DNA from: Lachnospiraceae bacterium
Lineage (GTDB): Bacteria > Bacillota > Clostridia > Lachnospirales > Lachnospiraceae
Direction: 5' to 3'
Assembly: GCA_017449075.1 (NCBI GenBank)
Contig: JAFSKG010000032.1
Coordinates: 1 to 64,000 of the forward strand
Length of the DNA stretch: 64,000 bases
Shown one piece after another: positions 39,669-47,839 of the stretch (position 1 is the first letter of the stretch; each line of letters opens with the position of its first letter). The notes under the pieces were generated by a model, which saw only the letters and a list, made by a program, of their open reading frames with translations, was not told where the DNA came from and made no database searches. Both the position numbers and the translations under genes were made by a program.

Positions 39669-42307
39669 TAATGTGGTGCGTTTGCTGATGATGGTGCAAT
39701 TATTATATTGCTTGTTGGTGCCATATTTGTATCATCTGGCAAAATTGGAACTACATCGAAATTTGGCGTGATGTAATTTGTATCGTCAGAAATTTGATCT
39801 ATATATTTCTTAGGCATATTTATAGTTCCAAGTGAAGTATGTAAGTTACATCTTGTCCTTGGTTGAGTACCATCTATAAAATACTCTGTATATGTACAAT
39901 CGCCTCTCAAATCGTGTTCACAACCTTCAGTTGCAAGGAGCCCTGATTTTCTACAAACTTTTCGCTGTATAATTGCAGCTGGTTTTTCAAATTTTTTATC
40001 TTTTAATGTGGTATGCACAGTCTGCATAATTTTTCTCCATATATCTTTGTGGAAAGATGTGCCACCATTATTTACTTTTGTCTTTGTATCTTGAAGTGAT
40101 TGATTCTCATCACATCCACCCCATACACCTGCTGTATAATATGGTGAATAACCTACAAACCACACGTCATTGTTGTTTGTTGTAGTTCCCGACTTTCCAG
40201 CAAGCGACATTCCTTTAAAATGTGCTCTTGTAGATGTAGGAGTTATATTCATAGTAGAGCTACTAAATGCTTTTCCACCAACCATTGAATCTGCCATAGC
40301 TGATGTAAGAAGGTATGCATTTTCTTTTGACATAACTCTTGTTGTTGCATTTTTTGTATTATCTAATATAACTTTTCCGTAATGGTCATAAACTTTTGTA
40401 TAGAGCACTGGCTTTCTATAATTACCTTCATTTGCAATCGCAGCAAATGCAGATGTAAGTTCATAATTAGTAACACCATAGGTAAGTCCTCCAAGTGCTG
40501 CAGCCGGATTTGCATCTTCAACTTCGTCAAGTGATGTAATACCAAGTCTTTTAGCAAATCTTATGCCAACTTCTGGAGTCACTGTCTCCATGAGACATCT
40601 AACTGCAATTATGTTTAGAGAATATACAATTCCCGCTCTTATATTTTGGAATCCAAGATAACCTGATGAATACCAATTCTTAAATGTTTTATTTATGTTT
40701 CTATTTTTATATACATACTCACTATCATAATAAGTTGTGGCAAGTGTCTTATTATAAAGCTCAAGTGCTGGTGCAAATGCCGACAAAACTTTAAAGGTAC
40801 TGCCAGGTTGCCTCTTTGTAACAGTGGCACGATTTAAAGACCTTGACACAGTCTTCTCACCTCTTCCACCAGATAGGGCGACAACTTCTCCTGTATTTTG
40901 ATTTATCATCACAAATGAGCACTGTGGCTCTAAGAAATAGTTAAGTGTCTCGGCTGCAACTGAATCGCCATCTTTTAGAACTGAATCTTTAAAACTATTT
41001 ATAAACTGCTGTGCCGTGTCCTTATTTGCAAATAATCCATCATACTTTTTATTTTTCAAAACATTTACATGATAGTTTTGAACATCTACTTGTGAATAAT
41101 GAGTCTGACTATCATCTTTATGTCTAATAGATAATCTATAATCTATAGAATATTTTTTTACTTTGTAGTTTGTCTCTCTATTGACTTCTGTATCTACAAT
41201 CTTTTGAATCTCTGGGTCCATAGTTGTCTCAACTCTAAGTCCACCAGAATATAAAAGGTTGGTTGCAAGAGTCTGCGAATATCCAAGCCTTTTTACCAAA
41301 TCTTGCTGCAATTGGTCTATGACTGATTCGGTAAAATAAGTATATACAGATACTACATTTTCAGATTTGATCTCGACATTCTTTATCCTGCTATAGACAT
41401 CATCGTTTATCGCTTCTTCATATTCATCATCAGTTATATAATTTAAGGCAAGCATGTTTTTTAATGTCTGTCTTTGTCTTTTTTGATTCTCTTCTGGATG
41501 AGTTATAGGATTATTTTTAGTAGGGTTTTTTGTGATACTTGCTATAACTGCACATTCGCTGATTGTCAAATCTTTTAAATCTTTATCAAAGTATCTTCTC
41601 GCTGCAACCTTTACTCCAAGTGTATTTGCTCCAAGATTTATAACATTTAGATAGTCAGTTATAATCTGCTCTTTAATTTCTTTTTTTGACATATCAGCTT
41701 GTGTTTCATATTGAAGTGCTATATACTGCTCTTGAAGTTTTCTTACATATTTTTCAAAACCTTTTTCATGAAGTGCAGAATCAAATACAGCATTTTTTAC
41801 TAGCTGCTGAGTAATTGTCGAACCTCCACCACGACTTGAGTCAGACTTTAAAACTCCATAGATTGCTCTTGCTATAGATTTTATATCTACACCTGAGTGT
41901 TCCCAAAATCTCTCATCTTCTATCGCTACAAAAGCATTTACAAGATTTTCTGGTATATCTTTAAATTTCACTGACTCTCTGTTTGAGCCCTCTTTTACAA
42001 GAGTATCCATGATATTGCCATTTCTATCTACTATCTTTGTAGAAAATGCTGTAGGACCAAAGTGAAAACTTGTAAGTGGTGGTGTACTATCAAGTATGCC
42101 TTTTATCATGCCAAGTCCAAGGAACATACAAAGAAGTCCAAGACCAATAAGTGCAACAAAAATCTTTCTCAAGATATGAAGCTTCTTTTTTCTTCTTCTT
42201 TTCTTTCCTTGAGTTTTATTTTTCTCATCCATGTCCCTTCCCTTAAACTTTTTTTCAGGAAGTTTTATAGACTTGATGCTGCCAAGTTTTTTAAGTGTGT
42301 ATTCCAC
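39668..42307 (-). CDS. Class A penicillin-binding protein (PBP1A type)
   Basis: Translation begins at GTG 42307, with GAGGAG upstream. The 879-residue bifunctional peptidoglycan synthase has a basic cytoplasmic tail (KKRRRKKKLH), one membrane segment (about 46-70), a GT51 glycosyltransferase domain (EDERFWEHSGVD, GGGSTITQQLVKN) and a transpeptidase domain with STFK (in KRQPGSTFK), SLN and KSGTT motifs. The C-terminal tail is Cys-containing then Pro/Asp-rich. It synthesises wall outside the membrane. It heads the leftward envelope gene block. Confidence 0.93.
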   Translation of the reverse strand: MEYTLKKLGSIKSIKLPEKKFKGRDMDEKNKTQGKKRRRKKKLHILRKIFVALIGLGLLCMFLGLGMIKGILDSTPPLTSFHFGPTAFSTKIVDRNGNIMDTLVKEGSNRESVKFKDIPENLVNAFVAIEDERFWEHSGVDIKSIARAIYGVLKSDSSRGGGSTITQQLVKNAVFDSALHEKGFEKYVRKLQEQYIALQYETQADMSKKEIKEQIITDYLNVINLGANTLGVKVAARRYFDKDLKDLTISECAVIASITKNPTKNNPITHPEENQKRQRQTLKNMLALNYITDDEYEEAINDDVYSRIKNVEIKSENVVSVYTYFTESVIDQLQQDLVKRLGYSQTLATNLLYSGGLRVETTMDPEIQKIVDTEVNRETNYKVKKYSIDYRLSIRHKDDSQTHYSQVDVQNYHVNVLKNKKYDGLFANKDTAQQFINSFKDSVLKDGDSVAAETLNYFLEPQCSFVMINQNTGEVVALSGGRGEKTVSRSLNRATVTKRQPGSTFKVLSAFAPALELYNKTLATTYYDSEYVYKNRNINKTFKNWYSSGYLGFQNIRAGIVYSLNIIAVRCLMETVTPEVGIRFAKRLGITSLDEVEDANPAAALGGLTYGVTNYELTSAFAAIANEGNYRKPVLYTKVYDHYGKVILDNTKNATTRVMSKENAYLLTSAMADSMVGGKAFSSSTMNITPTSTRAHFKGMSLAGKSGTTTNNNDVWFVGYSPYYTAGVWGGCDENQSLQDTKTKVNNGGTSFHKDIWRKIMQTVHTTLKDKKFEKPAAIIQRKVCRKSGLLATEGCEHDLRGDCTYTEYFIDGTQPRTRCNLHTSLGTINMPKKYIDQISDDTNYITPNFDVVPILPDDTNMAPTSNIIIAPSSANAPH

Positions 42308-42327
42308 TATTACTCCTCATGCCGTTT

Positions 42328-42404
42328 CGTACGGGCGAGCTGTGCGAGCCCAATGACGCTCACATAGCTCGCGGCTACGGTGTATGGGCGAGCTGTGCGA
42401 GCCC
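42328..42404. repeat. REP cluster downstream of the RAYT gene (A, B, A units)
   Basis: Two A-type units lie at 42328-42351 and 42382-42404: GTAC or GTAT, then GGGCGAGC, TGT loop, GCGAGCCC. Between them a B-type unit in reverse (42358-42378) reads GTAGCCGCGAGC then TATGTGAGC on the minus strand. GC content is far above the surroundings. The last unit contains the RAYT stop codon. Confidence 0.85.
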
Positions 42405-42841
42405 TACCATTTATATTTATCCCTATATGGATTATTTACAATATAATTATACTCATTATTATACTCTTTTTCATCTCTAATAACTCTATCATAATATCCC
42501 CTAGTCCATAATGGCTTTATCTTTAATTCTTTTGTTGCAATTGATTTAAAATAACCAATAGCACTTGATAACTTTATTGCCCCATCTTTCTTAATCTCTA
42601 ATATAAAATGTATATGATTAGGCATTATTTGAAAAACTACTATTTCTGCTTTTCCATTATCAAAAATTGTAGGTATTAATTCATTTAACTTATTCCCTGC
42701 ATCATTTAAAATCATTTTGTCTTTTTCAATAATGCCAAAAATATCCTTCTTGTCATGTGTATTTATTGTAATGAAATAGTAATTTGATTTACTATAATCA
42801 TAATATTTTAGCCTATGTTCTTTTCTCCTAACTTCACTCAT
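42404..42841 (-). CDS. RAYT: REP-associated tyrosine transposase (Y1 HUH family)
   Basis: The 145-residue protein has the Y1 transposase layout: HRLKYYDYSKSNYYFITINT, the HUH motif IMPNHIHFILEI (about 73-82), a helix IGYFKSIATKE that may hold the catalytic Tyr, and the family tail WTRGYYDRVIRDEKEYN then YIVNNPYR. RAYTs are single-copy domesticated transposases that cut and move REP hairpins. Here GC-rich GTA-headed hairpins lie immediately on both sides, matching the typical REPtron. The ribosome site is weak. It interrupts the spacing between PBP1A and the restriction-modification genes. Confidence 0.9.
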   Translation of the reverse strand: MSEVRRKEHRLKYYDYSKSNYYFITINTHDKKDIFGIIEKDKMILNDAGNKLNELIPTIFDNGKAEIVVFQIMPNHIHFILEIKKDGAIKLSSAIGYFKSIATKELKIKPLWTRGYYDRVIRDEKEYNNEYNYIVNNPYRDKYKW

Positions 42842-42855
42842 GTCTTTTATATTAT

Positions 42856-42928
42856 GCCGCTCGCATAACTCACGGCTACGGTGTCGGCTTGTGACTTTCA
42901 GCTTCGTACAGGCGAGCTGTGCGAGCCC
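42856..42928. repeat. REP pair upstream of the RAYT gene (B and A units)
   Basis: A B-type unit at 42856-42879 (minus: GTAGCCGTGAG, then TTATGCGAGCGGC) and an A-type unit at 42906-42928 (plus: GTACAGGCGAGC, then GCGAGCCC). The A unit overlaps the 3' end of the specificity-subunit gene. Confidence 0.85.
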
Positions 42929-43989
42929 CTTTTTATCCGGTTTTCACAATATATTATATAATCGCAATATTTCAGTGACATCTTAGACTTGATAATATTT
43001 TCACAAAAATCATAATCAATATTATTATTCTTTTGCGGTAATATAACTTTTTCTTTCTCTATTCTCTTATCACTTATTTCTCTATTAAAATTGTACTTTT
43101 CACTTAATCTGTTCAACACAGTAGCAATAAACAAATAATGATAGCTATTTAATTTTTCATTTTTCAAATGCGTAATATGGTCACTGGCTATAAATTCAAA
43201 CGGTTCGTAAAAACACGAGCCTACACTTCCGCTATTCGCCAAACTCAAACAATTCTTAAAGACCCTAACACCTTCTTTGTTTCCTATAAATGAATCAACA
43301 CCATTATTCATAGCTGTTGATGATATATAAGGGGTGTTTCCAATTATTTGATTATCTTTAATTAATCTCCTACCTCTTTCACACTCTGTAAAAATATCTT
43401 TAATAGCAAATGCCTTATAACTAATATTTGCTACCCCCCCCCCATTGGTTTTGCGAATAGTTGTTTTTATTTCATTCATTTTCACTTTTACATATTCTAG
43501 GTATTCTTTTCGTTTTGTTTCTTCTCGTTCCTTTATAAACTGCTCCATGAAATCATAATCTATGTTTTCATTTTTATCAATTGGTAATTTAAATGTTTGT
43601 CTTTTTATCCTTGTTTGACTAAACTTATATCCATAATCATATTTAGTGCCTTTAGCTTTATCTATAGCGCTCTTTAAAAATAAACCAATATATCGATTCA
43701 TATAACGATTCTTCAATCTTAATTTTTCTACATGATCTGTTGCTATAAAGTCATAGGGCTGATAAAATACAGAACCTATTGTTGCAGAATCAATAGTTAT
43801 GACTCCTTTCTCTTCTGTACTCGCATTATTATACAAACCATCTAAACCATTGTTGACTGCAGCACATGTTACTCTTGGCGTATTGCCTTTAGCAATTAGT
43901 ACTTGGGGCTTTGTTGTTATAGTTCCACCTACACAAAACACATTTTCTATTTTAAATTCTTTCCACTTTCTATCACTCAATTTAAGCAT
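42898..43989 (-). CDS. Specificity (S) subunit of a BcgI-like restriction-modification system
   Basis: The start is MLKLSDRKWKEFKIENVF at 43989, with GAGGAG upstream; it overlaps the methylase stop by 8 bp. Two target-recognition halves are visible: the first has GNTPRVTCAAVNNGLDGLY, TIGSVFYQPYDFIATDHV and RIKRQTFKLPI; the second repeats it with GNTPYISSTAMNNGVDSF, SVGSCFYEPFEFIASDHI and RIEKEKVILP. Helical spacers separate them, as in S proteins. A G10 tract at 43434-43443 encodes Gly183-185 between the halves. The final residues (KRGSHSSPVRS) are encoded by a REP unit that supplies the stop. The 363-residue length suits BcgI-type B subunits. Confidence 0.88.
   Translation of the reverse strand: MLKLSDRKWKEFKIENVFCVGGTITTKPQVLIAKGNTPRVTCAAVNNGLDGLYNNASTEEKGVITIDSATIGSVFYQPYDFIATDHVEKLRLKNRYMNRYIGLFLKSAIDKAKGTKYDYGYKFSQTRIKRQTFKLPIDKNENIDYDFMEQFIKEREETKRKEYLEYVKVKMNEIKTTIRKTNGGGVANISYKAFAIKDIFTECERGRRLIKDNQIIGNTPYISSTAMNNGVDSFIGNKEGVRVFKNCLSLANSGSVGSCFYEPFEFIASDHITHLKNEKLNSYHYLFIATVLNRLSEKYNFNREISDKRIEKEKVILPQKNNNIDYDFCENIIKSKMSLKYCDYIIYCENRIKRGSHSSPVRS
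43434..43443 (-). repeat. G10 homopolymer in the S-subunit gene (phase-switch candidate)
   Basis: In the current state the frame reads AAT GGG GGG GGG GTA. Loss of one G gives AAT GGG GGG GGG TAG, an immediate stop. Gain of one G gives GGT AGC AAA TAT TAG, a stop four codons on. Both leave only the first recognition half (about 185 residues). Confidence 0.85.
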
Positions 43990-45904
43990 TTTCATTCTCC
44001 TCAAATAAATACTTTCTACCTTGCATTATCATCGAAAATTCAAACGTTAAATAATCACTAATAGTTTTATCAATATCTTCTTCTGTCGGTATCTCATCAT
44101 TAAAATAATAAAAACTATGCAACCATTCATCTGTTGGTTCAACTGTAGTTTTAACACAAAACTTAGTATCAGCATCTATTCTATCAAACCAAACATCAAG
44201 CAAATGTTCTTTTTTATCGAGTGCTTCTTCGGTTTTTATTAATCCTATATGCGGAGCTACTTTATATCCATCATTTTCAAAATTAATGAATTTACAAATT
44301 CTATTCTTATCGTGTGGTATGTGTGCTGTAAAAACTGCTATACAAGGCATTGTTCCAACACCATAAAACGTATCTTTACTAAGCGTTATAACCCCTTCTA
44401 AAGTATGATGCTTGTATATATTTTCTTTGATATTTTGTTCCTCTTTAGTTTTGCCAGTCATGCTACTTTGTGGCACTATAACCACACATCTTGCTTCTTC
44501 CGCCAAGCTATCAAGTAAATGTTCTATGAATGATAATTCATACAGCTGAGGATTTTGCTTTGACCCCTGAGAGTATGGTGGATTCATCATTCCAACAGTT
44601 GCATGTTTAAGTTGTAACTTATTTGCAGGTTGTTTTAAAAAATCTTCATTTAGTAAATTAGATTTTCCATCCCCCCTTAAAATCATATTGGTAGTTGCTA
44701 TAGTAAACATATCTGGTCTTAGCTCTATTCCATACAACTGATCTCTACTAATTTTTCTTTTTTTGTTTATATCATCCGTTAAGCTTTGCATCTTATGCAT
44801 TGCTGCAATCAAAAATCCCGCTGTTCCACAGCAACAATCAAACACTATGTCATCTTCAGTCAAATCAGCTAAATCACAAAATAATTCTGTAATATGTTTT
44901 GGCGTTAATATTATACCAAGTGTTTGACCATCACCTCCACTATAACTCATAAATTCACTATAAAACCTGCCAATATAATCTTCACCACTCTTCTTATATC
45001 TAATTGAATTATATATTTTCTTATCTATTTGCTCTGTGAAATACTTAAGTGGAGACTTGCCAAGTCGTTCATCTATATCATATAATTTAGGCGTATCCTT
45101 TATAAACGAAAATTGACTTAATATTTTGTCTTTTTTTACTTCTGGTGATACATTTGCTCTTTGCAAATTATCGCTAATCGCATTATAAATTTTCTGGCCA
45201 TCAGTTTTAACTTTATCACCATTTAATTTATTTATATCAAAATTATTATTTTCTTTTTCTCTAAGTGCAAGTAATATTCCTGATACGACTAGGGGTTTTT
45301 CAGCATCTTTCAAATTTCCATAGTTTCGTAAATCTTCATGCAATTCGCTTGCATCCTTTAATATTTCAGCTATTTCTTTTGATGTTTGTGTTTCTTCTTT
45401 TAATATCTTTCTAACATAATAATCATCAATATTGTCTTCATTTAATGATATAAAACTTTCTAAATCTTCTAGCCCATTATTCTTATCTCTATAGTATTCT
45501 GTTCCATCTATAAACACAGGCGTAATTTTGTGCCTTTTTTCGTCACCAGAAATTCCTATAGCAAATACCTTTTTAAAATTTGAGTTTCTTGCTATATGAT
45601 TTGCATAATGCATTGCGCCATTTACAGCATAATTAACAATCGCATCAGTGTCTTCAGATATAAGTCCTTTATCATCATATTTTAAGTGGTTACTTAAATT
45701 TTTTTTATCTTCTATAATGATTAGGTAATCTTTAACTACTGCAACAAATTCAGGTCTTCCGATTTTACCTGTTCCCTTTTTGGATGCTGTTTTTAGCGCA
45801 TCTTCAATTTCTTTAATTGAACTTCCTTGTGGCTCTGCGCTTATACCAGCATTTTTGAGTAGATCATATACCCATAAATCTGTTTTTGCTTCTTTTTTAG
45901 CCAA
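43982..45904 (-). CDS. BcgI-like fused endonuclease/N6-adenine methyltransferase (type IIB-like)
   Basis: The start is probably TTG at 45904, since AAAGGAG lies seven bases upstream; longer frames would translate REP sequence. The 640-residue protein has an N-terminal PD-(D/E)xK-like nuclease (GRPEFVAVVKDYLIIIEDKK, Glu65-Lys67), a helical linker, then a gamma-type methylase with DCCCGTAGF (356-364) and NPPY (441-444). BcgI subunit A has about 637 residues and the same order. With the separate S subunit it should cut on both sides of its site and methylate adenine. No HsdR gene is present, which supports this over type I. Confidence 0.85.
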   Translation of the reverse strand: MAKKEAKTDLWVYDLLKNAGISAEPQGSSIKEIEDALKTASKKGTGKIGRPEFVAVVKDYLIIIEDKKNLSNHLKYDDKGLISEDTDAIVNYAVNGAMHYANHIARNSNFKKVFAIGISGDEKRHKITPVFIDGTEYYRDKNNGLEDLESFISLNEDNIDDYYVRKILKEETQTSKEIAEILKDASELHEDLRNYGNLKDAEKPLVVSGILLALREKENNNFDINKLNGDKVKTDGQKIYNAISDNLQRANVSPEVKKDKILSQFSFIKDTPKLYDIDERLGKSPLKYFTEQIDKKIYNSIRYKKSGEDYIGRFYSEFMSYSGGDGQTLGIILTPKHITELFCDLADLTEDDIVFDCCCGTAGFLIAAMHKMQSLTDDINKKRKISRDQLYGIELRPDMFTIATTNMILRGDGKSNLLNEDFLKQPANKLQLKHATVGMMNPPYSQGSKQNPQLYELSFIEHLLDSLAEEARCVVIVPQSSMTGKTKEEQNIKENIYKHHTLEGVITLSKDTFYGVGTMPCIAVFTAHIPHDKNRICKFINFENDGYKVAPHIGLIKTEEALDKKEHLLDVWFDRIDADTKFCVKTTVEPTDEWLHSFYYFNDEIPTEEDIDKTISDYLTFEFSMIMQGRKYLFEENENA

Positions 45905-45939
45905 AGTATTGCTCCTTTCGTTTATTTCGACCAATTTTG

Positions 45940-46098
45940 GGGCTCGCATAGCTCGCCCGTACATTAACTTCATAACTCGGTCGTGCTATTCCCACATCAT
46001 GTGGGCTCGCGTAGCTCGCCCGTACATCGTTGCCGCGAACTGTGTGAGCGGCATTGGACTCGCGTAGCTCGCCCATACACCGTAACCGCGAGTTAGTA
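45940..46098. repeat. REP cluster upstream of the restriction-modification operon
   Basis: Units on the minus strand at 45940-45962, 46003-46025 and 46056-46078 are A-type (GGGCTCGC, then GCTCGCCC and GTAC/GTAT). Plus-strand B-type units are at 46028-46051 (CCGCGAAC, then GTGAGCGG) and 46082-46098. The right edge overlaps the stop of the 46,093 gene. Confidence 0.85.
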
Positions 46099-46632
46099 CT
46101 CTCTCACCGCATATGTTTCTGCTGTCATTGAGTCAATGTCGACCTCTTTTAATAATATCAAATCATCTAACTTATTGTTTTCATCTAAAACATATTCAAA
46201 GGTGTAAAAAGTTGTTATGTTTTTACCTGTAAAATAATATAAAATGTTTTCTCTTTCTACACAATCAATAAATACAATATTTTCTTTGTCATAATCATCT
46301 GATCTACCACCTGAAATTGTTTCATAATCATAATACTTTCTAATTATTCCTCTAGGGCTTTTGAATTTTTTAATAAAATTATCTGACAATGGCAATTTTT
46401 TCCACATTGATTTATCATAAAATAAAATTATAACTGTATCAACTATTCCTAGACTATCTACTGAGTCTGCAATCAACTCGTCGTTATTCAATTTCTCAAT
46501 TTTATCCCATATATATGTGTGTCTATAACCTAGATTCTCTTTCATTTTAACAATACAACTAAAGATATACAAACAAACTAAGACTACTAAAAATACTACT
46601 AATATGTTTTTTACTCTTTTTATTGTTATCAT
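46093..46632 (-). CDS. Hypothetical membrane-anchored protein
   Basis: The 179-residue product has one N-terminal hydrophobic segment (residues 9-27, NILVVFLVVLVCLYIFSC) and an extracytoplasmic domain rich in Asp and Tyr (DSLGIVDTVIILFYDKSMW, YYDYETISGGRSDDYDKENI, LYYFTGKNITTFYTFEYV). No family is recognised. GGGGGAATGAG precedes the ATG, which overlaps the upstream gene stop by 4 bp, so the two are coupled. The stop lies in REP sequence. Confidence 0.75.
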   Translation of the reverse strand: MITIKRVKNILVVFLVVLVCLYIFSCIVKMKENLGYRHTYIWDKIEKLNNDELIADSVDSLGIVDTVIILFYDKSMWKKLPLSDNFIKKFKSPRGIIRKYYDYETISGGRSDDYDKENIVFIDCVERENILYYFTGKNITTFYTFEYVLDENNKLDDLILLKEVDIDSMTAETYAVREY

Positions 46633-47798
46633 CTCATTCCCCCTACATATCTATAAACTTTTGTATAATATTCATTACTATTACCTTTATCCATTTTAAT
46701 CCTGTACTTGTCGCCATCATTCTCAATGCTAAAACTATAATTTGCTGGAAAATATCTATTTACTCTACCCCATCCAAAATTATCCGTATTGTGTTTTCCT
46801 ATGTAAATATGTATATGCCCTTTTCTACATATTATATCTCCATCTTTCAGCTCGAAACTATTGTTAATTTCATTGATTCTATTATCATTCTTAACTAAAC
46901 TTGAAGAGTATATTTGAAATTTATTCTCAGTCATTGCATTTATAAAGTCTGTATCATTGCTATTAAATAAATCTGTATTAATTTTAGTCCATGATTTACG
47001 GGCTGTTTTAGCAATTCTTTCAACAAATTGTGAATCAATACTGTTTAACACTGTAAACCCATACCTAACACAATCGTCCCCAGCTTTCTTGTACTCTATA
47101 CTTTCACTTAAAAACTCGCAAGGATATTGAAGTATCCCACTCTTTGCAACAATCTTGCTGTAATTATTTTTATAATTGTATATGGCATTTTCATTAGCTC
47201 TTAACACTTTTTCATTTTTATTTAAATCATCTATAGTGACACTTGAATCATTCATAGATAAATAATTATATTCTGCTTCTTTGCTAAAAAGTCTATCTTT
47301 GGTTTTCAATTTCACCTTATCAATAAACTTTTCAATACCATTATATTCTTCTATGGTTTCTTCTTGCAATGTCTTACAATAAGTTGGGATGTGATTAACA
47401 TACCACTCTCCAACCTCTTCAATGGCATTTAGGTATTCTTCTCTTGTTGGTAATACTATGTCATCATAGTCAACATTAATAGGGTCGTCAAACTTACTTG
47501 TAATACTAGATATGAAACTCTTTTTTATTCCAGCATTACAGTCACCACATATTTTGTAACCATCTTTTACAATATTAGTTAAAGAATCTGTTCTATATTG
47601 TTTGTTTTTATCTTTTGATCTTCTACCAACTCCACAATCTTTAGAATGAACTCTCTTGGATTTTGTGTTAAGTAAATATGTTATTTGATTATTCGTCATT
47701 ATTTTAGATGAATTGTCATTTAAAATATAACTTCCAATACCCATTAGTATTAAAACGATAAAAACGTATATAATTTTTGTAATCTGCTTTCTTTTCAT
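46629..47798 (-). CDS. Secreted or anchored protein with Ada-like Cys motif and NlpC/CHAP-like end
   Basis: The 389-residue protein has an N-terminal membrane segment (10-27). Residues 45-90 (KSKRVHSKDCGVGRRSKDKN and GYKICGDCNAG) look like the small Cys4/His repeat often found on secreted Firmicutes proteins. A helical middle follows. The last third has GDDCVRYGFTVLNSI and FELKDGDIICRKGHIHIYIG, spaced like Cys and His of an NlpC/P60 or CHAP peptidase. Cell-wall hydrolysis is possible but not certain. It is coupled to the 179-residue gene and bounded by REP units on both sides. Confidence 0.7.
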   Translation of the reverse strand: MKRKQITKIIYVFIVLILMGIGSYILNDNSSKIMTNNQITYLLNTKSKRVHSKDCGVGRRSKDKNKQYRTDSLTNIVKDGYKICGDCNAGIKKSFISSITSKFDDPINVDYDDIVLPTREEYLNAIEEVGEWYVNHIPTYCKTLQEETIEEYNGIEKFIDKVKLKTKDRLFSKEAEYNYLSMNDSSVTIDDLNKNEKVLRANENAIYNYKNNYSKIVAKSGILQYPCEFLSESIEYKKAGDDCVRYGFTVLNSIDSQFVERIAKTARKSWTKINTDLFNSNDTDFINAMTENKFQIYSSSLVKNDNRINEINNSFELKDGDIICRKGHIHIYIGKHNTDNFGWGRVNRYFPANYSFSIENDGDKYRIKMDKGNSNEYYTKVYRYVGGMR

Positions 47799-47815
47799 AA
47801 GTAATCAATTCAATT

Positions 47816-47838
47816 GGGCTCGCGTAGCTCGCCCGTAC
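47816..47838 (-). repeat. REP hairpin (A-type)
   Basis: GGGCTCGC, GTA loop, GCTCGCCC and GTAC lie in the 41-bp gap between the TPR gene and the Ada-motif gene. Sequence matches the unit at 46003-46025. Confidence 0.8.
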
Positions 47839-47839
47839 A

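Noticed and set aside
43982..45904. The methylase as an ordinary type I HsdM
   Set aside because: It carries its own N-terminal nuclease-like E-D-K motif and no HsdR gene is near; the two-gene design fits BcgI-like type IIB better.
45905..45973. Upstream ATGs of the restriction-methylase gene
   Set aside because: They would translate REP hairpin sequence and lack ribosome sites; the TTG at 45904 has AAAGGAG at proper distance and gives the BcgI-like length.
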